Below, piece by piece: positions 33,364 to 40,531 of a stretch of 64,000 bases of DNA (positions within the stretch are counted from its first letter, which is position 1; every line of letters begins with the position of its first letter). The notes under the pieces are model-generated. The model was not told the DNA's origin and did no database searches. It was given only the letters and a program-made list of their open reading frames with translations. This DNA is from a virus, in IMG/VR virus record IMGVR_UViG_3300024180_000003, positions 40,849-104,848 of that record, one strand, 5' to 3'. The position numbers were made by a program, and so were the translations under genes.

Positions 33364-33862
33364 GATTCATCTCTTTAATATGTTTTTGATAGTCTACTTC
33401 GTTGACCATATACCCCCAATGTAGTAATGATTGTTGTATCCTTGGACTTACTTTCCAATCACCTGTCTCTTCTATCCTGTTATAGATTCTTTTACGCCAT
33501 CTACCATTCACTCCACAAAACTCTCTCCATCGTTGAATCTGTCTTGCATCATCTGAATGCCTTCTACCGTTGTGATATTTTAAGTACCATTCAAACCAAC
33601 CATATGGATCATCATTATGTATCCAACCCTTCTCTTTCCAATAGTCATAAGGCATGCCGCTCTTAATCTTAAACATATTCTTCTTCACTTGATACTTATC
33701 TCCTAAGTACTTTTCCGGAGATACTTCTGCTAATGTCTCTTGAAATAGAGATTGGTAATCATAATCACCTTCTAAGTCTTTTGTACCGAAGTATGATCCT
33801 CCAAAGGCACCACAATTAAGAATTCCTTTAGGAGTTAGTATGGGTTTAAATTCTTCTATCAT
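33353..33862 (-). CDS. Conserved protein with GRR-DD-RQI-RW motif
   Basis: Its 169 residues contain CGAFGGSYFGT near the start and GWFEWYLKYHNGRRHSDDARQIQRWREFCGVNGRWR in the middle. This combination looks like an uncharacterised family I have seen in bacteria, but I cannot name a function. Its charged, aromatic core could bind nucleic acid. It is followed by MazG with an overlap. Confidence 0.55.
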   Translation of the reverse strand: MIEEFKPILTPKGILNCGAFGGSYFGTKDLEGDYDYQSLFQETLAEVSPEKYLGDKYQVKKNMFKIKSGMPYDYWKEKGWIHNDDPYGWFEWYLKYHNGRRHSDDARQIQRWREFCGVNGRWRKRIYNRIEETGDWKVSPRIQQSLLHWGYMVNEVDYQKHIKEMNHGI

Positions 33863-33863
33863 A

Positions 33864-34019
33864 TTACTTATTTAAATTCGCGCGTGGCGACTTCGTCGAG
33901 GAAGAAAAACGCCCCCTCTTCTTAAATGCCTCACTTACAAACTTCTTCTTATTATTATTCATCTCATTGTAAACCTCCCAATAAAGGCTTGATGTCTCTT
34001 CACAATATGATCTAGGCAT
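33864..34019 (-). CDS. 51-aa small protein containing GC-rich element
   Basis: The frame runs from ATG 34019 (MPRSYCEETSSLYWEVYNE) and overlaps the upstream stop by eight bases. Its C-terminus EAFKKRGRFSSSTKSPRAN is encoded by the GC-rich repeat at 33880-33918 and resembles the copy at 32471. It is too short for a domain call. Confidence 0.5.
   Translation of the reverse strand: MPRSYCEETSSLYWEVYNEMNNNKKKFVSEAFKKRGRFSSSTKSPRANLNK
33880..33918. repeat. GC-rich hairpin element, copy 2
   Basis: GCGCGTGG-CGAC-TTC-GTCG-..AAACGCCCCCTC. It matches copy 1 at both flanks. Stem bases change in pairs (A-T to G-C, C-G to A-T), so the hairpin is kept. Confidence 0.65.
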
Positions 34020-34557
34020 TTTCTTCTTCTTCTATATTACGATCCGATTCACTTGCATGAGCAGTACAGGGTGATGCTGCCCTATTAATTATACCACCTA
34101 TAATTTCAGTCTCTGCTAGATGATCAAACTCTCCATATGTTTGTATCTCATATGCTTTCTTATCTTTATTCCAATGAAAGCTTCTAACACATAACCCTTT
34201 TAACTCTTCACCAAACATAGCTCCTAATTCACTATGCTCTTTAATAAAAGGTCCTCCTGAAGGGTCAACCATATTAATACTATCAGTATCTGAGAATACC
34301 ATCGGTCCGTAATCTTCTGTTATAGGTCCTTTTCTAAGCCAGTTACCATCTTGATCATATATCTGCTCATGTACCTTCTCTTCGAATTCATACTGGTTTA
34401 ATTGTCCTCCATCTTTACGAAACTGTTGATAAGCTACTTTATATACGTTTGGAAAGCCTACTCTAACATGCTCAAAAGGTCCTTCCCATAATATACTTTC
34501 GTCTTCTTGCTTAGTAAACGTATAAACGTCTCCGTATCTATTCTTATATTCTACCAT
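34012..34557 (-). CDS. Unknown 181-aa acidic protein
   Basis: It has a soluble beta-rich N-terminus (YKNRYGDVYTFTKQEDES) and a very acidic end (SESDRNIEEEENA). No family is recognised. It overlaps the tiny membrane-protein gene upstream and the 51-aa gene downstream. Confidence 0.6.
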   Translation of the reverse strand: MVEYKNRYGDVYTFTKQEDESILWEGPFEHVRVGFPNVYKVAYQQFRKDGGQLNQYEFEEKVHEQIYDQDGNWLRKGPITEDYGPMVFSDTDSINMVDPSGGPFIKEHSELGAMFGEELKGLCVRSFHWNKDKKAYEIQTYGEFDHLAETEIIGGIINRAASPCTAHASESDRNIEEEENA

Positions 34558-34700
34558 ATTGATAATGCTTTACCTATTGAATAAAGGACTCCTAATGCTA
34601 TAGCTGATAGGAAGGTCCATTCCATAATCTTATATGAATTCTCTACTTGACGAAGAGTTCTTCCTTGGTACTCAAACTTCTGTTTCTTTTTATTTTCCAT
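34551..34700 (-). CDS. 49-aa single-pass membrane protein
   Basis: Frame from 34700; a basic N-terminus (MENKKKQKFEYQGRTLRQ) is followed by one transmembrane segment (WTFLSAIALGVLYSIG). It overlaps the downstream start by seven bases. Confidence 0.5.
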   Translation of the reverse strand: MENKKKQKFEYQGRTLRQVENSYKIMEWTFLSAIALGVLYSIGKALSIW

Positions 34701-34701
34701 G

Positions 34702-35103
34702 TTAGTCTAGTATTTTATTATTTGGTAGCTTCCCTTTAACTCTACTTGAAATAGGTATTGCATCTCCCATCTCATCTATCCTTACGAATGTTATATTCGT
34801 TTTTAAAATTAGATTCTGTTTACCATTATAGACATTATGAGAGCGAGCTTCCAATTTTAATGTTATTGATGAACCTCCTACGGATACAACTTCACCATAT
34901 ATCTTTAGTAGTTGACCTTCTTTAGCTGGTTTATTGAATATACATTTATCAATTGCTTTAGTTACCATTCTTGGAGTATCACAAAACTCACAAGCGAATG
35001 ATGCTGCTGCTGCGTCTAACCATGCTAATAGCTTACCGCCGAATAAGTTTCCGTGAAATCCTAAATCAGATTTCTTTATAGGGTGTTGTGTAATGTATTT
35101 CAT
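34702..35103 (-). CDS. Hotdog-fold acyl-CoA thioesterase
   Basis: Its 133 residues match the YciA/acyl-CoA hydrolase type: HGNLFGGKLLAWLDAAAASFA, with the helix that carries the acidic catalytic residue, then a beta sheet. Such enzymes hydrolyse acyl-CoA thioesters; in a phage it may change lipid or fatty-acid flow. It overlaps the upstream gene by four bases. Confidence 0.75.
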   Translation of the reverse strand: MKYITQHPIKKSDLGFHGNLFGGKLLAWLDAAAASFACEFCDTPRMVTKAIDKCIFNKPAKEGQLLKIYGEVVSVGGSSITLKLEARSHNVYNGKQNLILKTNITFVRIDEMGDAIPISSRVKGKLPNNKILD

Positions 35104-35309
35104 TTTACTTTATATTTTTTCTTATAAATTTCAGCATAATCTTTACCAACACCTATCTCTAATATATCTGTGTTAGGAGGAAGTAGCTTACTTTTAATCT
35201 CTATAATAGGATCTACACAAGCTAAGTCTGTGAATACCTTTACATATACTTTTCGCCCTTTAGTCTTCTTATAGGCTACAGCTATTGTTGGTTTTGGTCT
35301 TGCTGCCAT
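35100..35309 (-). CDS. Unknown 69-aa basic protein
   Basis: It is small and basic with beta character (TIAVAYKKTKGRKVYVKVFTD). Start and stop overlap both neighbours. No family is recognised. Confidence 0.55.
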   Translation of the reverse strand: MAARPKPTIAVAYKKTKGRKVYVKVFTDLACVDPIIEIKSKLLPPNTDILEIGVGKDYAEIYKKKYKVK

Positions 35310-35503
35310 TATTCAGACATTTCATTACGTTCCTCTAATTCCGTATCTTGCGCAATAACATCCCATGTAAATGGATCTCTATTACGTTGATATTGCTCCA
35401 TGCTCCATTCTAAGTTATCAGTAGTAATATCTAATTCACTAGTTGCTCCAGTACCTACGTCGGTAAGAGTAACAATGTACTTTATCATATTTTTTCTATG
35501 CAT
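35309..35503 (-). CDS. Unknown 64-aa protein
   Basis: It may really start at Met6 (position 35488, MIKYIVTLTDVG). It is beta then helix and acidic at the end. It shares one base with the downstream gene. No family is recognised. Confidence 0.5.
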   Translation of the reverse strand: MHRKNMIKYIVTLTDVGTGATSELDITTDNLEWSMEQYQRNRDPFTWDVIAQDTELEERNEMSE

Positions 35504-35699
35504 TCCCTAAATATTCTTTTCTATCTCTCAGTTGAGATGTTAATAATCGAGCGTACTCGCTTCCGAAGGTTTCATCTCCAAACATAGTAGCGTAGTTCTT
35601 AATGTAATTAGCAGCTGCATTAAAATGCTCTATCTTAACACAGCTATTAATTATTCGGATGCCTTTCATAAACCCTTCTGTTCTTAAATTTCTTGTCAT
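35496..35699 (-). CDS. Unknown 67-aa protein
   Basis: The likely conserved core begins at Met11 (MKGIRIINSCVKIEHFNAAANYIKNY), so the start could be 35669. It is helical and soluble. One base separates it from the upstream papain-like gene. Confidence 0.5.
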   Translation of the reverse strand: MTRNLRTEGFMKGIRIINSCVKIEHFNAAANYIKNYATMFGDETFGSEYARLLTSQLRDRKEYLGNA

Positions 35700-35700
35700 C

Positions 35701-36219
35701 TTAAAATAAACTTAATTGGTTAGTAGTAAACTCAGGAGTAATTTTAAAAGCTGAATCTACCTTTCTAGTAGGTCTAAATTCTTCTCCTGCGTTATCAATT
35801 AGTAAGCCATCTTGAACTGTAAAAGCATGATTGCTTACTCCAACTATATAAGTACCTTTAGGGTAAGTTTGCATAAAAGACTTAACTGTCTTCTTTCTAT
35901 TAATAACCTCTCCTTTAAGTTTATACTGATTAGTAATCTTTTTAGTAGAAAGAACTTCTACGTTAAAGTTTTTACCTTCTAAATTAAATCCTTCGTCTTC
36001 TAATTTCATCATAATGACAGAAGTAAATTGAGTACCTTTTTTATTTTCTCTATGAAAATTAGTCTTAACAAATTCATGAGCATTGTCATAATTCGAACCA
36101 GTAGCAGAAGCTACCGCTCTTACAAAACAATCGTTTGTTTCGTTTTTAGCAATTTGAGAATTTTTGTATCCTCTTATTTCATTTGATGCGTAGCTGTAAT
36201 CTAAAATTTTGTTTGTCAT
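35701..36219 (-). CDS. Papain-like cysteine peptidase-fold protein
   Basis: Its 172 residues show NETNDCFVRAVASATG (Cys31), VSNHAFTVQDGLLIDN (His131 and Asp142/Asn143), the order of a papain-like Cys-His-Asn triad. Related phage proteins begin with the same NDC..RA motif. Peptidase, deubiquitinase-like or non-enzymatic roles are all possible. It is the first gene behind the promoter at 36264 with the canonical leader. Confidence 0.6.
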   Translation of the reverse strand: MTNKILDYSYASNEIRGYKNSQIAKNETNDCFVRAVASATGSNYDNAHEFVKTNFHRENKKGTQFTSVIMMKLEDEGFNLEGKNFNVEVLSTKKITNQYKLKGEVINRKKTVKSFMQTYPKGTYIVGVSNHAFTVQDGLLIDNAGEEFRPTRKVDSAFKITPEFTTNQLSLF

Positions 36220-36263
36220 AACCTTTATTTATTTAATTAATATTAACTTCCTAACTCTATATC

Positions 36264-36294
36264 TAAATATAAGAAGAATTAAGTTCCTAGGCAA
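36264..36294 (-). promoter_or_regulatory. Bacteroidota-type promoter
   Basis: The coding strand reads TTG, 20 bases ending in TTCT, then TATATTTAGATATA. Confidence 0.75.
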
Positions 36295-36298
36295 CTAT

Positions 36299-36688
36299 TT
36301 AGTTAAAAAGTTTCCAGTTAATTTCTTCTGCATATGCTGCAACTTCATACGGATGATCATTATAGTTATACCCCATGTTATAGTAACGTTTAAACCATGA
36401 TGGAGATTGCAAGTAATGCTGATATTCATGAACTAAAGTCTCGATGATATGTTTTCTGCTTTTCATGTTAGGCCAGTATATTACAATACTGTTATCAGTT
36501 CTATCATACTCAGCTTGACATCCATCCTCTTCACCTTCCGCTTCCGGCTCTCCACTATGTCTAGCATAGATATTGTAATGAGTTTCAACGTAAGGAGTCT
36601 CTTCCGGAAGGAATTTAGAAAAACCATAATGCTTTTCAATCTTGGGATAAATCTCTTTAATAATTTTTTGAACTTGCTGTAATGTCAT
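36299..36688 (-). CDS. Zinc metallopeptidase-like protein (start corrected)
   Basis: I start at 36688 (MTLQQVQKIIKE) where the AAAGGTTATG leader ends. A longer frame from 36745 reads through the promoter. The 129 residues carry LVHEYQHYLQ (HEYQH, 87-91) and downstream Glu115/Glu121, a minimal zincin motif. The substrate is unknown. Confidence 0.7.
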   Translation of the reverse strand: MTLQQVQKIIKEIYPKIEKHYGFSKFLPEETPYVETHYNIYARHSGEPEAEGEEDGCQAEYDRTDNSIVIYWPNMKSRKHIIETLVHEYQHYLQSPSWFKRYYNMGYNYNDHPYEVAAYAEEINWKLFN

Positions 36689-36714
36689 AACCTTTATTGC
36701 TTTCTTATTATACC

Positions 36715-36745
36715 TTAATATACGAATAATTAAGTTCCTAGACAA
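36715..36745 (-). promoter_or_regulatory. Bacteroidota-type promoter
   Basis: The coding strand reads TTG, 20 bases ending in TTCG, then TATATTAA. Its TTG directly follows the stop of the 53-aa gene. Confidence 0.75.
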
Positions 36746-36907
36746 CTATTTCTTGCAGTTTTTCTTATGCTTGAACCATCCTCCGCAGCAACTCTTTATG
36801 TAGTGGTAAGTAGTTAGGATCAATGGAGAGCCGGCTAACAAGGTTATGACGTTTGGGTGCCAGTGCTCTCCACAGATTCCTAATGTATGCTTTATTACTT
36901 CAATCAT
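36746..36907 (-). CDS. 53-aa membrane protein with Cys/His-rich ends
   Basis: Frame from 36907; MIEVIKHTLGICGEHWHPN, then one transmembrane segment (VITLLAGSPLILTTYHYI) and the Cys/Lys-rich end SCCGGWFKHKKNCKK. It overlaps the SWIM gene stop by eight bases. Confidence 0.5.
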   Translation of the reverse strand: MIEVIKHTLGICGEHWHPNVITLLAGSPLILTTYHYIKSCCGGWFKHKKNCKK

Positions 36908-37220
36908 TTATTTCTTCTTTTACTTGTTTAATATGTTTGCACTTCTTATGAGCTATATACCCCCAGCAACTGCAGCTAAGCTCTTTTCTTATATTATACC
37001 TTACTATATATTCTTCGCCGGATCTTGCGGAGGTAAACTTCCATTGCTTATCTTCCTCTTTAAATAGCTCGGCAAAAGGTTTTTCTTCAAACTTTATATC
37101 GTCAAAAGTTGTATCCTCTTCTACTTCAATCCAAGTAGGCCCATGATACCTTTTACCTCCTATATGAAAAAATCCTCCTTTGCCTACATTAGTTCTAGGG
37201 ATAGTATACGTTTTGCTCAT
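36900..37220 (-). CDS. SWIM zinc-finger protein
   Basis: It has 106 residues. CSCWGYIAHKKCKHIKQV is the CxCxnCxH SWIM motif, often used for DNA or protein binding. The N-terminal half is beta-rich (GGFFHIGGKRYHGPTWIEVEE). It lies three bases after the RadA-like ATPase gene, so it may work with it in recombination. Confidence 0.7.
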   Translation of the reverse strand: MSKTYTIPRTNVGKGGFFHIGGKRYHGPTWIEVEEDTTFDDIKFEEKPFAELFKEEDKQWKFTSARSGEEYIVRYNIRKELSCSCWGYIAHKKCKHIKQVKEEIND

Positions 37221-37223
37221 TTA

Positions 37224-37964
37224 TTAATCCTGGTCAACATAAGTACCCATCCATCCAATACGGTTATGAGTGCTAAGGTTAAACATACGTTTTGACATAT
37301 CTCCTCCTCGACGATTCTTACTTAAGTAAAACATTCGATCACCTTCCTTAGTCCATTTCATATGAGCCATTCCAGTCATCATATGCTTGAATCGATTACT
37401 ACCAGCAAACTCTCCTTGCTTAGTAACTTGTTGAATAACTAAGAATGAAGTATTAATCTTAGAATCATTGTCTCCCATATTATGAGTTTCAAATAAGTTT
37501 AAGATATCAGTCTCAGCTTTCTTTGAAGAGTAGTAACCTTTAGCAGTATCCACAACTCCATTAACTATCTCTGCCATAGAATCAATTAGTACAGTATCGT
37601 ATCCTTCTGATAAAACATTCTTGATTACATCTAAGCAATTTTCTTCGCAGTAGTCTCCCATGAATAGAATATCTAAACTACCAAACTTAGGGTAACGCTT
37701 AACGTATCCGTACATATCTATCTGATTCATCTCACCAGATATAAATAATACTTTTTGACCTTTCGTTTTTAAGTCTGCTAACATATCTAACATTACCGTA
37801 GTCTTACCAATTCCTGGATCTCCTACAATAGCGTAATTAGTACCTTTCATAAGCCCTCCTTCAGAAGAGAAGTGAGCATCAATAACTCGTCCAGATTTCA
37901 TAGGACGGAATAGTTGAGAATCAAACTTTAGATCCTCCATTTTTACTGTCTTTACATTTGTCAT
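37224..37964 (-). CDS. RecA-superfamily ATPase, RadA/DnaB-like
   Basis: It has 246 residues. Walker A GDPGIGKT (48-55), LFISGEMN (Glu78) and Walker B TVLIDSM (124-130) match RadA/Sms and DnaB-type cores. No zinc finger, DnaB N-domain or Lon domain is present. A recombination mediator or helicase role is likely. It has the canonical leader. Confidence 0.75.
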   Translation of the reverse strand: MTNVKTVKMEDLKFDSQLFRPMKSGRVIDAHFSSEGGLMKGTNYAIVGDPGIGKTTVMLDMLADLKTKGQKVLFISGEMNQIDMYGYVKRYPKFGSLDILFMGDYCEENCLDVIKNVLSEGYDTVLIDSMAEIVNGVVDTAKGYYSSKKAETDILNLFETHNMGDNDSKINTSFLVIQQVTKQGEFAGSNRFKHMMTGMAHMKWTKEGDRMFYLSKNRRGGDMSKRMFNLSTHNRIGWMGTYVDQD

Positions 37965-37997
37965 AACCTTTATTTTAATTACCTAATCATTTATATC

Positions 37998-38028
37998 TAA
38001 ATATACGAAATATTTACATACGAACCAA
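37998..38028 (-). promoter_or_regulatory. Bacteroidota-type promoter
   Basis: The coding strand reads TTG, 20 bases ending in TTTCG, then TATATTTAGATATAA. The TTG lies in a hairpin stem. Confidence 0.75.
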
Positions 38029-38042
38029 CCATTATGTTGGTT
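38023..38042 (-). terminator. Hairpin after tagged gene, overlapping promoter
   Basis: AACCAAC-6-GTTGGTT starts about 10 bases after the stop at 38052. There is no clear T-run on the coding strand, so it is a candidate terminator or boundary only. Confidence 0.4.
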
Positions 38043-38051
38043 ATTTTAGGT

Positions 38052-38588
38052 TTATTTAGGCTTCCCCATTAGCACTTTTCGATGTTTCTGTCCACCTATT
38101 ATTCTGGTGTATGTCCCATCATAGTGCCAAACTATGCTTTTACCTTTGAGTACGCTAGTTACCATTTCTTCATCATCAACTATCTCTACTCCTTTTGCTT
38201 TTAGTATATCTAGTATTTTTCCGGAAACCTCTATATAGTGACCTTGTTTTTTTAAATCATCAGCTGTCTTATTAACTACAGAAGACTTAGCTGATTTACC
38301 TCCATCATGTCCCATTGCTACGTGCTTTGTTCCGCCTGTTCTATTTTTAGTAACAGCTACTGCATCTGCTTCTGGATCAGCATCCACATCGATAACAGAT
38401 AACGTATCCCCTATATTGGGAATATCATCTGGTCCTTTTAAGTTTGGATGTCCACCTATTGGTGCATAAGCATTATTAATTAAATCGTATAGCTCTTCTT
38501 TCGATTGTGCTAGTTCTGGAGCAGTTAATGGCCTCCAGGTATTTTTTTTGAAAGCAGATAGCTCGCTTATTATTTTAAATAGTTTCAT
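38052..38588 (-). CDS. Tagged unknown protein, 178 aa
   Basis: It starts MKLFKIISELSAFKK, a tag copy with SEL before Ser. Later segments ELYDLINNAYAPIGGHPN, VDVDADPEADAV and KGKSIVWHYDGTYTRIIGG recall phage proteins sometimes annotated as GNAT-like; I am not sure of that fold. It overlaps the hydrolase gene by 14 bases. A TATAAATA box precedes it. Confidence 0.6.
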   Translation of the reverse strand: MKLFKIISELSAFKKNTWRPLTAPELAQSKEELYDLINNAYAPIGGHPNLKGPDDIPNIGDTLSVIDVDADPEADAVAVTKNRTGGTKHVAMGHDGGKSAKSSVVNKTADDLKKQGHYIEVSGKILDILKAKGVEIVDDEEMVTSVLKGKSIVWHYDGTYTRIIGGQKHRKVLMGKPK

Positions 38589-39057
38589 TTAATATCAATT
38601 TATTATAAATATCTTTAAAAACATTTAACGAGGTTCTATGCCCCATTCCTTTTATCTCAGTCCATGTATGAACTATTCCTTTAAGCACTTTAGTCATTGC
38701 AGGAGGAATAACTTTATCTTCAGATCCAACAACGATATTTCTTTTCCAATTACTTTCACCGTAACTAACGCCTTCTGGTTCAAATATTCTACTATGAAGA
38801 GCAGGATTAAAAAGCAAAACTTCTACATCAAGATGACTACCTAATGCATCAGCAAAGTATCCTCCCATAGAAGAACCTATAATCAAGTCTGGTTTGTTGT
38901 GCTTAGCCATTTTAAGTAGACTACTGAACATCTCAGGATGATTATAATCCATTTTAGGAGCATAAACTCTAGTAGCTTTATTATATAAAAAGTCTACTTT
39001 AGGGCCTCCTTGCTCACTCTCTAAACCGTGTAAATACCAAACATTCATTTCTCTCAT
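38575..39057 (-). CDS. Alpha/beta hydrolase, YqiA-like esterase
   Basis: It has 160 residues: YLHGLESEQGG (oxyanion loop), IIGSSMGGYFA with nucleophile Ser63, GSEDKVIPP with Asp114, and GMGHRT with His140. This is a full catalytic triad of the short YqiA/UPF0227 type. The start could be Met4 (39048), since the -7 box ends only nine bases before the first ATG. Confidence 0.8.
   Translation of the reverse strand: MREMNVWYLHGLESEQGGPKVDFLYNKATRVYAPKMDYNHPEMFSSLLKMAKHNKPDLIIGSSMGGYFADALGSHLDVEVLLFNPALHSRIFEPEGVSYGESNWKRNIVVGSEDKVIPPAMTKVLKGIVHTWTEIKGMGHRTSLNVFKDIYNKLILNETI
38604..38611 (-). promoter_or_regulatory. Candidate late promoter box
   Basis: The coding strand reads ATATTTATAATAAA about 15 bases before the ATG at 38588, inside the hydrolase 3' end. 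Confidence 0.35.
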
Positions 39058-39066
39058 CTTTATATC

Positions 39067-39097
39067 TAAATATAAGAAAAAAACTGCAGACTAGCAA
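39067..39097 (-). promoter_or_regulatory. Bacteroidota-type promoter
   Basis: The coding strand reads TTG, 20 bases ending in TTCT, then TATATTTAGATATAA, just downstream of the tRNA-Met gene. Confidence 0.75.
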
Positions 39098-39108
39098 CTT
39101 TTTCCCGG

Positions 39109-39182
39109 TGGACCTTGATGGACTCGAACCATCGACCTACGCATTATGAGTGCGGTGCTCTAACCAACTGAGCTAAAAGTCC
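39109..39182 (-). tRNA. tRNA-Met (CAT)
   Basis: A cloverleaf folds by eye: acceptor GGACTTT/AAGGTCC, D stem GCTC/GAGC, anticodon loop CTCATAA, T arm GATGG-TTCGAGT-CCATC. A G1-C72 pair argues against an initiator. It could also be an Ile2 tRNA with modified C34. The 3' CCA is not fully encoded. Confidence 0.88.
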
Positions 39183-39193
39183 AAAATATTTGA

Positions 39194-39291
39194 GGGGCTT
39201 CACTCTTTAGCCGGCTTTCACACTCAGAGTCCCAACCTAAAGCTTCGTGCAATCCGTCGATTACACTTTAGGATTTTACGTTTTTCTCCCC
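39194..39291 (-). ncRNA. Structured RNA of about 98 nt between two tRNAs
   Basis: On the coding strand GGGG pairs with the final CCCC. Inside, CCTAAAG/CTTTAGG (7 bp) encloses TGTAATC-GACG-GATTGCA (7 bp with one G-U). A second arm has ACTCT/AGAGT around the self-complementary AGCCGGCT. It is not a tRNA and I do not recognise it. It is probably cut from the same transcript as the tRNAs. Check with Rfam. Confidence 0.55.
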
Positions 39292-39298
39292 TACATTG

Positions 39299-39372
39299 TG
39301 AACCAGGTAGGATTCGAACCTACGACCGTCGCCTTAGAAGGGCGATGCTCTATCCAGCTGAGCTACTGATCC
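39299..39372 (-). tRNA. tRNA-Arg (TCT)
   Basis: Acceptor GGATCAG/CTGGTTC (two G-U pairs), D stem GCTC/GAGC, anticodon stem TCGCC/GGCGA with loop CTTCTAA, T arm GTAGG-TTCGAAT-CCTAC. It reads AGA, a codon AT-rich phages use heavily. CCA is not encoded. Confidence 0.9.
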
Positions 39373-39382
39373 TCCTTCTTCA

Positions 39383-40162
39383 TTATGCGTTAATTGCATA
39401 GTTTCTATATTGCCATAGTAATGCTTCTACATTACTCATACGAACCTTTTCGTATACTACTGGTTCATAATCATAAGCTTGAATCTCTATATTACAAGAC
39501 TTACCTGAAGCAGTTTTACTTAGTATCTTAGCAGAGTTAATACTTCTTATAGTCCAGTCCCATTTAATATCTATAGCACCTTTCTTACCTTCTCCAAATA
39601 CTAGTCCTTCACCTTCAAGCTTCTCAGTAGCCTCATCAAGATATATAGTATTAATCTCAGACTTTAAGTTAGTAATAGAAACCTCTATTTTATAAATCTC
39701 AGTTCTAGCAGCATCAATCTCCTTTTTGTTAGTCAATCTAACAACATTCATTTCAGCTAATATATCATCTCCGTGATCTAATAATACTTTAGCTATTTCA
39801 CCATTAGTAAAGATTCGTTCTAATTCCCATTGAGAGTTATCTGTAGTAGAGTAAAGACTAGTATTTATACTATCTATCTCGTTAGTTCTCCAATCCTCAT
39901 TAAACCTAATAGTCATTAACTCCTTATCGTATTTATACTCTTTGTTAGGTCTCTTAACTTCATAAGTAGTACCAGAGTACCCACCTGTTGGCTTCTTAAT
40001 ATAGACATCGTCTAGAGTAAACTCTCCTCCAAAGTATTTCTCCATTACGTCGAACATAACATCTACTTTAGCTTGTTCTAGCTTCTTACCAATAGCATTA
40101 GCTTTTTTTAATTCCTCTTGCTTTTTAACGATAATCTCTTCAATGATTTCAATTTTTGTCAT
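39383..40162 (-). CDS. Unknown 259-aa coiled-coil protein
   Basis: The N-terminus is a Lys/Glu-rich helix (EEIIVKKQEELKKANAIGKKLEQ), and a second coiled coil lies near 150-175 (EIDAARTEIYKIEVSITNLKSEI). Beta domains flank it. No family is recognised. It has the promoter at 40205 and canonical leader, and lies next to the tRNAs. Confidence 0.6.
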   Translation of the reverse strand: MTKIEIIEEIIVKKQEELKKANAIGKKLEQAKVDVMFDVMEKYFGGEFTLDDVYIKKPTGGYSGTTYEVKRPNKEYKYDKELMTIRFNEDWRTNEIDSINTSLYSTTDNSQWELERIFTNGEIAKVLLDHGDDILAEMNVVRLTNKKEIDAARTEIYKIEVSITNLKSEINTIYLDEATEKLEGEGLVFGEGKKGAIDIKWDWTIRSINSAKILSKTASGKSCNIEIQAYDYEPVVYEKVRMSNVEALLWQYRNYAINA

Positions 40163-40204
40163 AACCTTTATTTTAATTAATAATTAACTTCCTAACTTTA
40201 TATC

Positions 40205-40235
40205 TAAATATAAGAAAAATAATTGTAACTAGCAA
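40205..40235 (-). promoter_or_regulatory. Bacteroidota-type promoter
   Basis: The coding strand reads TTG, 20 bases ending in TTCT, then TATATTTAGATATAA. Confidence 0.75.
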
Positions 40236-40240
40236 CTATA

Positions 40241-40471
40241 TTACATGTTATCTCTTACTGAATTTTGTACTATCATCTGACTAGTAGGAGCAATTCCGAA
40301 AGAAACCCAACATTCCTTTACATTAAATTGAGCTCTACAAAAATCCATAATATCTTCTGACCACATTAACTGCTTTCCGGAAGCATCTGTTACTGGGTGC
40401 CATATCTTTTCAAATCCATCTCCTAGGAAAGTAACCCAGGCCATTTCTCTATCTAAATCTATTCTAAACAT
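40241..40471 (-). CDS. Unknown 76-aa protein (start corrected)
   Basis: I start at 40471 (MFRIDLDREMAWVTF) because a longer frame from 40528 translates the promoter and its leader. No family is recognised. Confidence 0.6.
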   Translation of the reverse strand: MFRIDLDREMAWVTFLGDGFEKIWHPVTDASGKQLMWSEDIMDFCRAQFNVKECWVSFGIAPTSQMIVQNSVRDNM

Positions 40472-40497
40472 AACTTTTATTGCTTTATTAATATACC

Positions 40498-40528
40498 TTA
40501 ATATACGAAAAATAATTGTAAGAACCAA
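40498..40528 (-). promoter_or_regulatory. Bacteroidota-type promoter
   Basis: The coding strand reads TTG, 20 bases ending in TTCG, then TATATTAA, followed by an ..AAAAGTTATG leader. Confidence 0.75.
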
Positions 40529-40531
40529 CTT

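Noticed and set aside
39194-39291. Hammerhead or other self-cleaving ribozyme
   Set aside because: CTGAGTG and GAAA are present but the CUGANGA core is not matched and stems do not arrange as a hammerhead.
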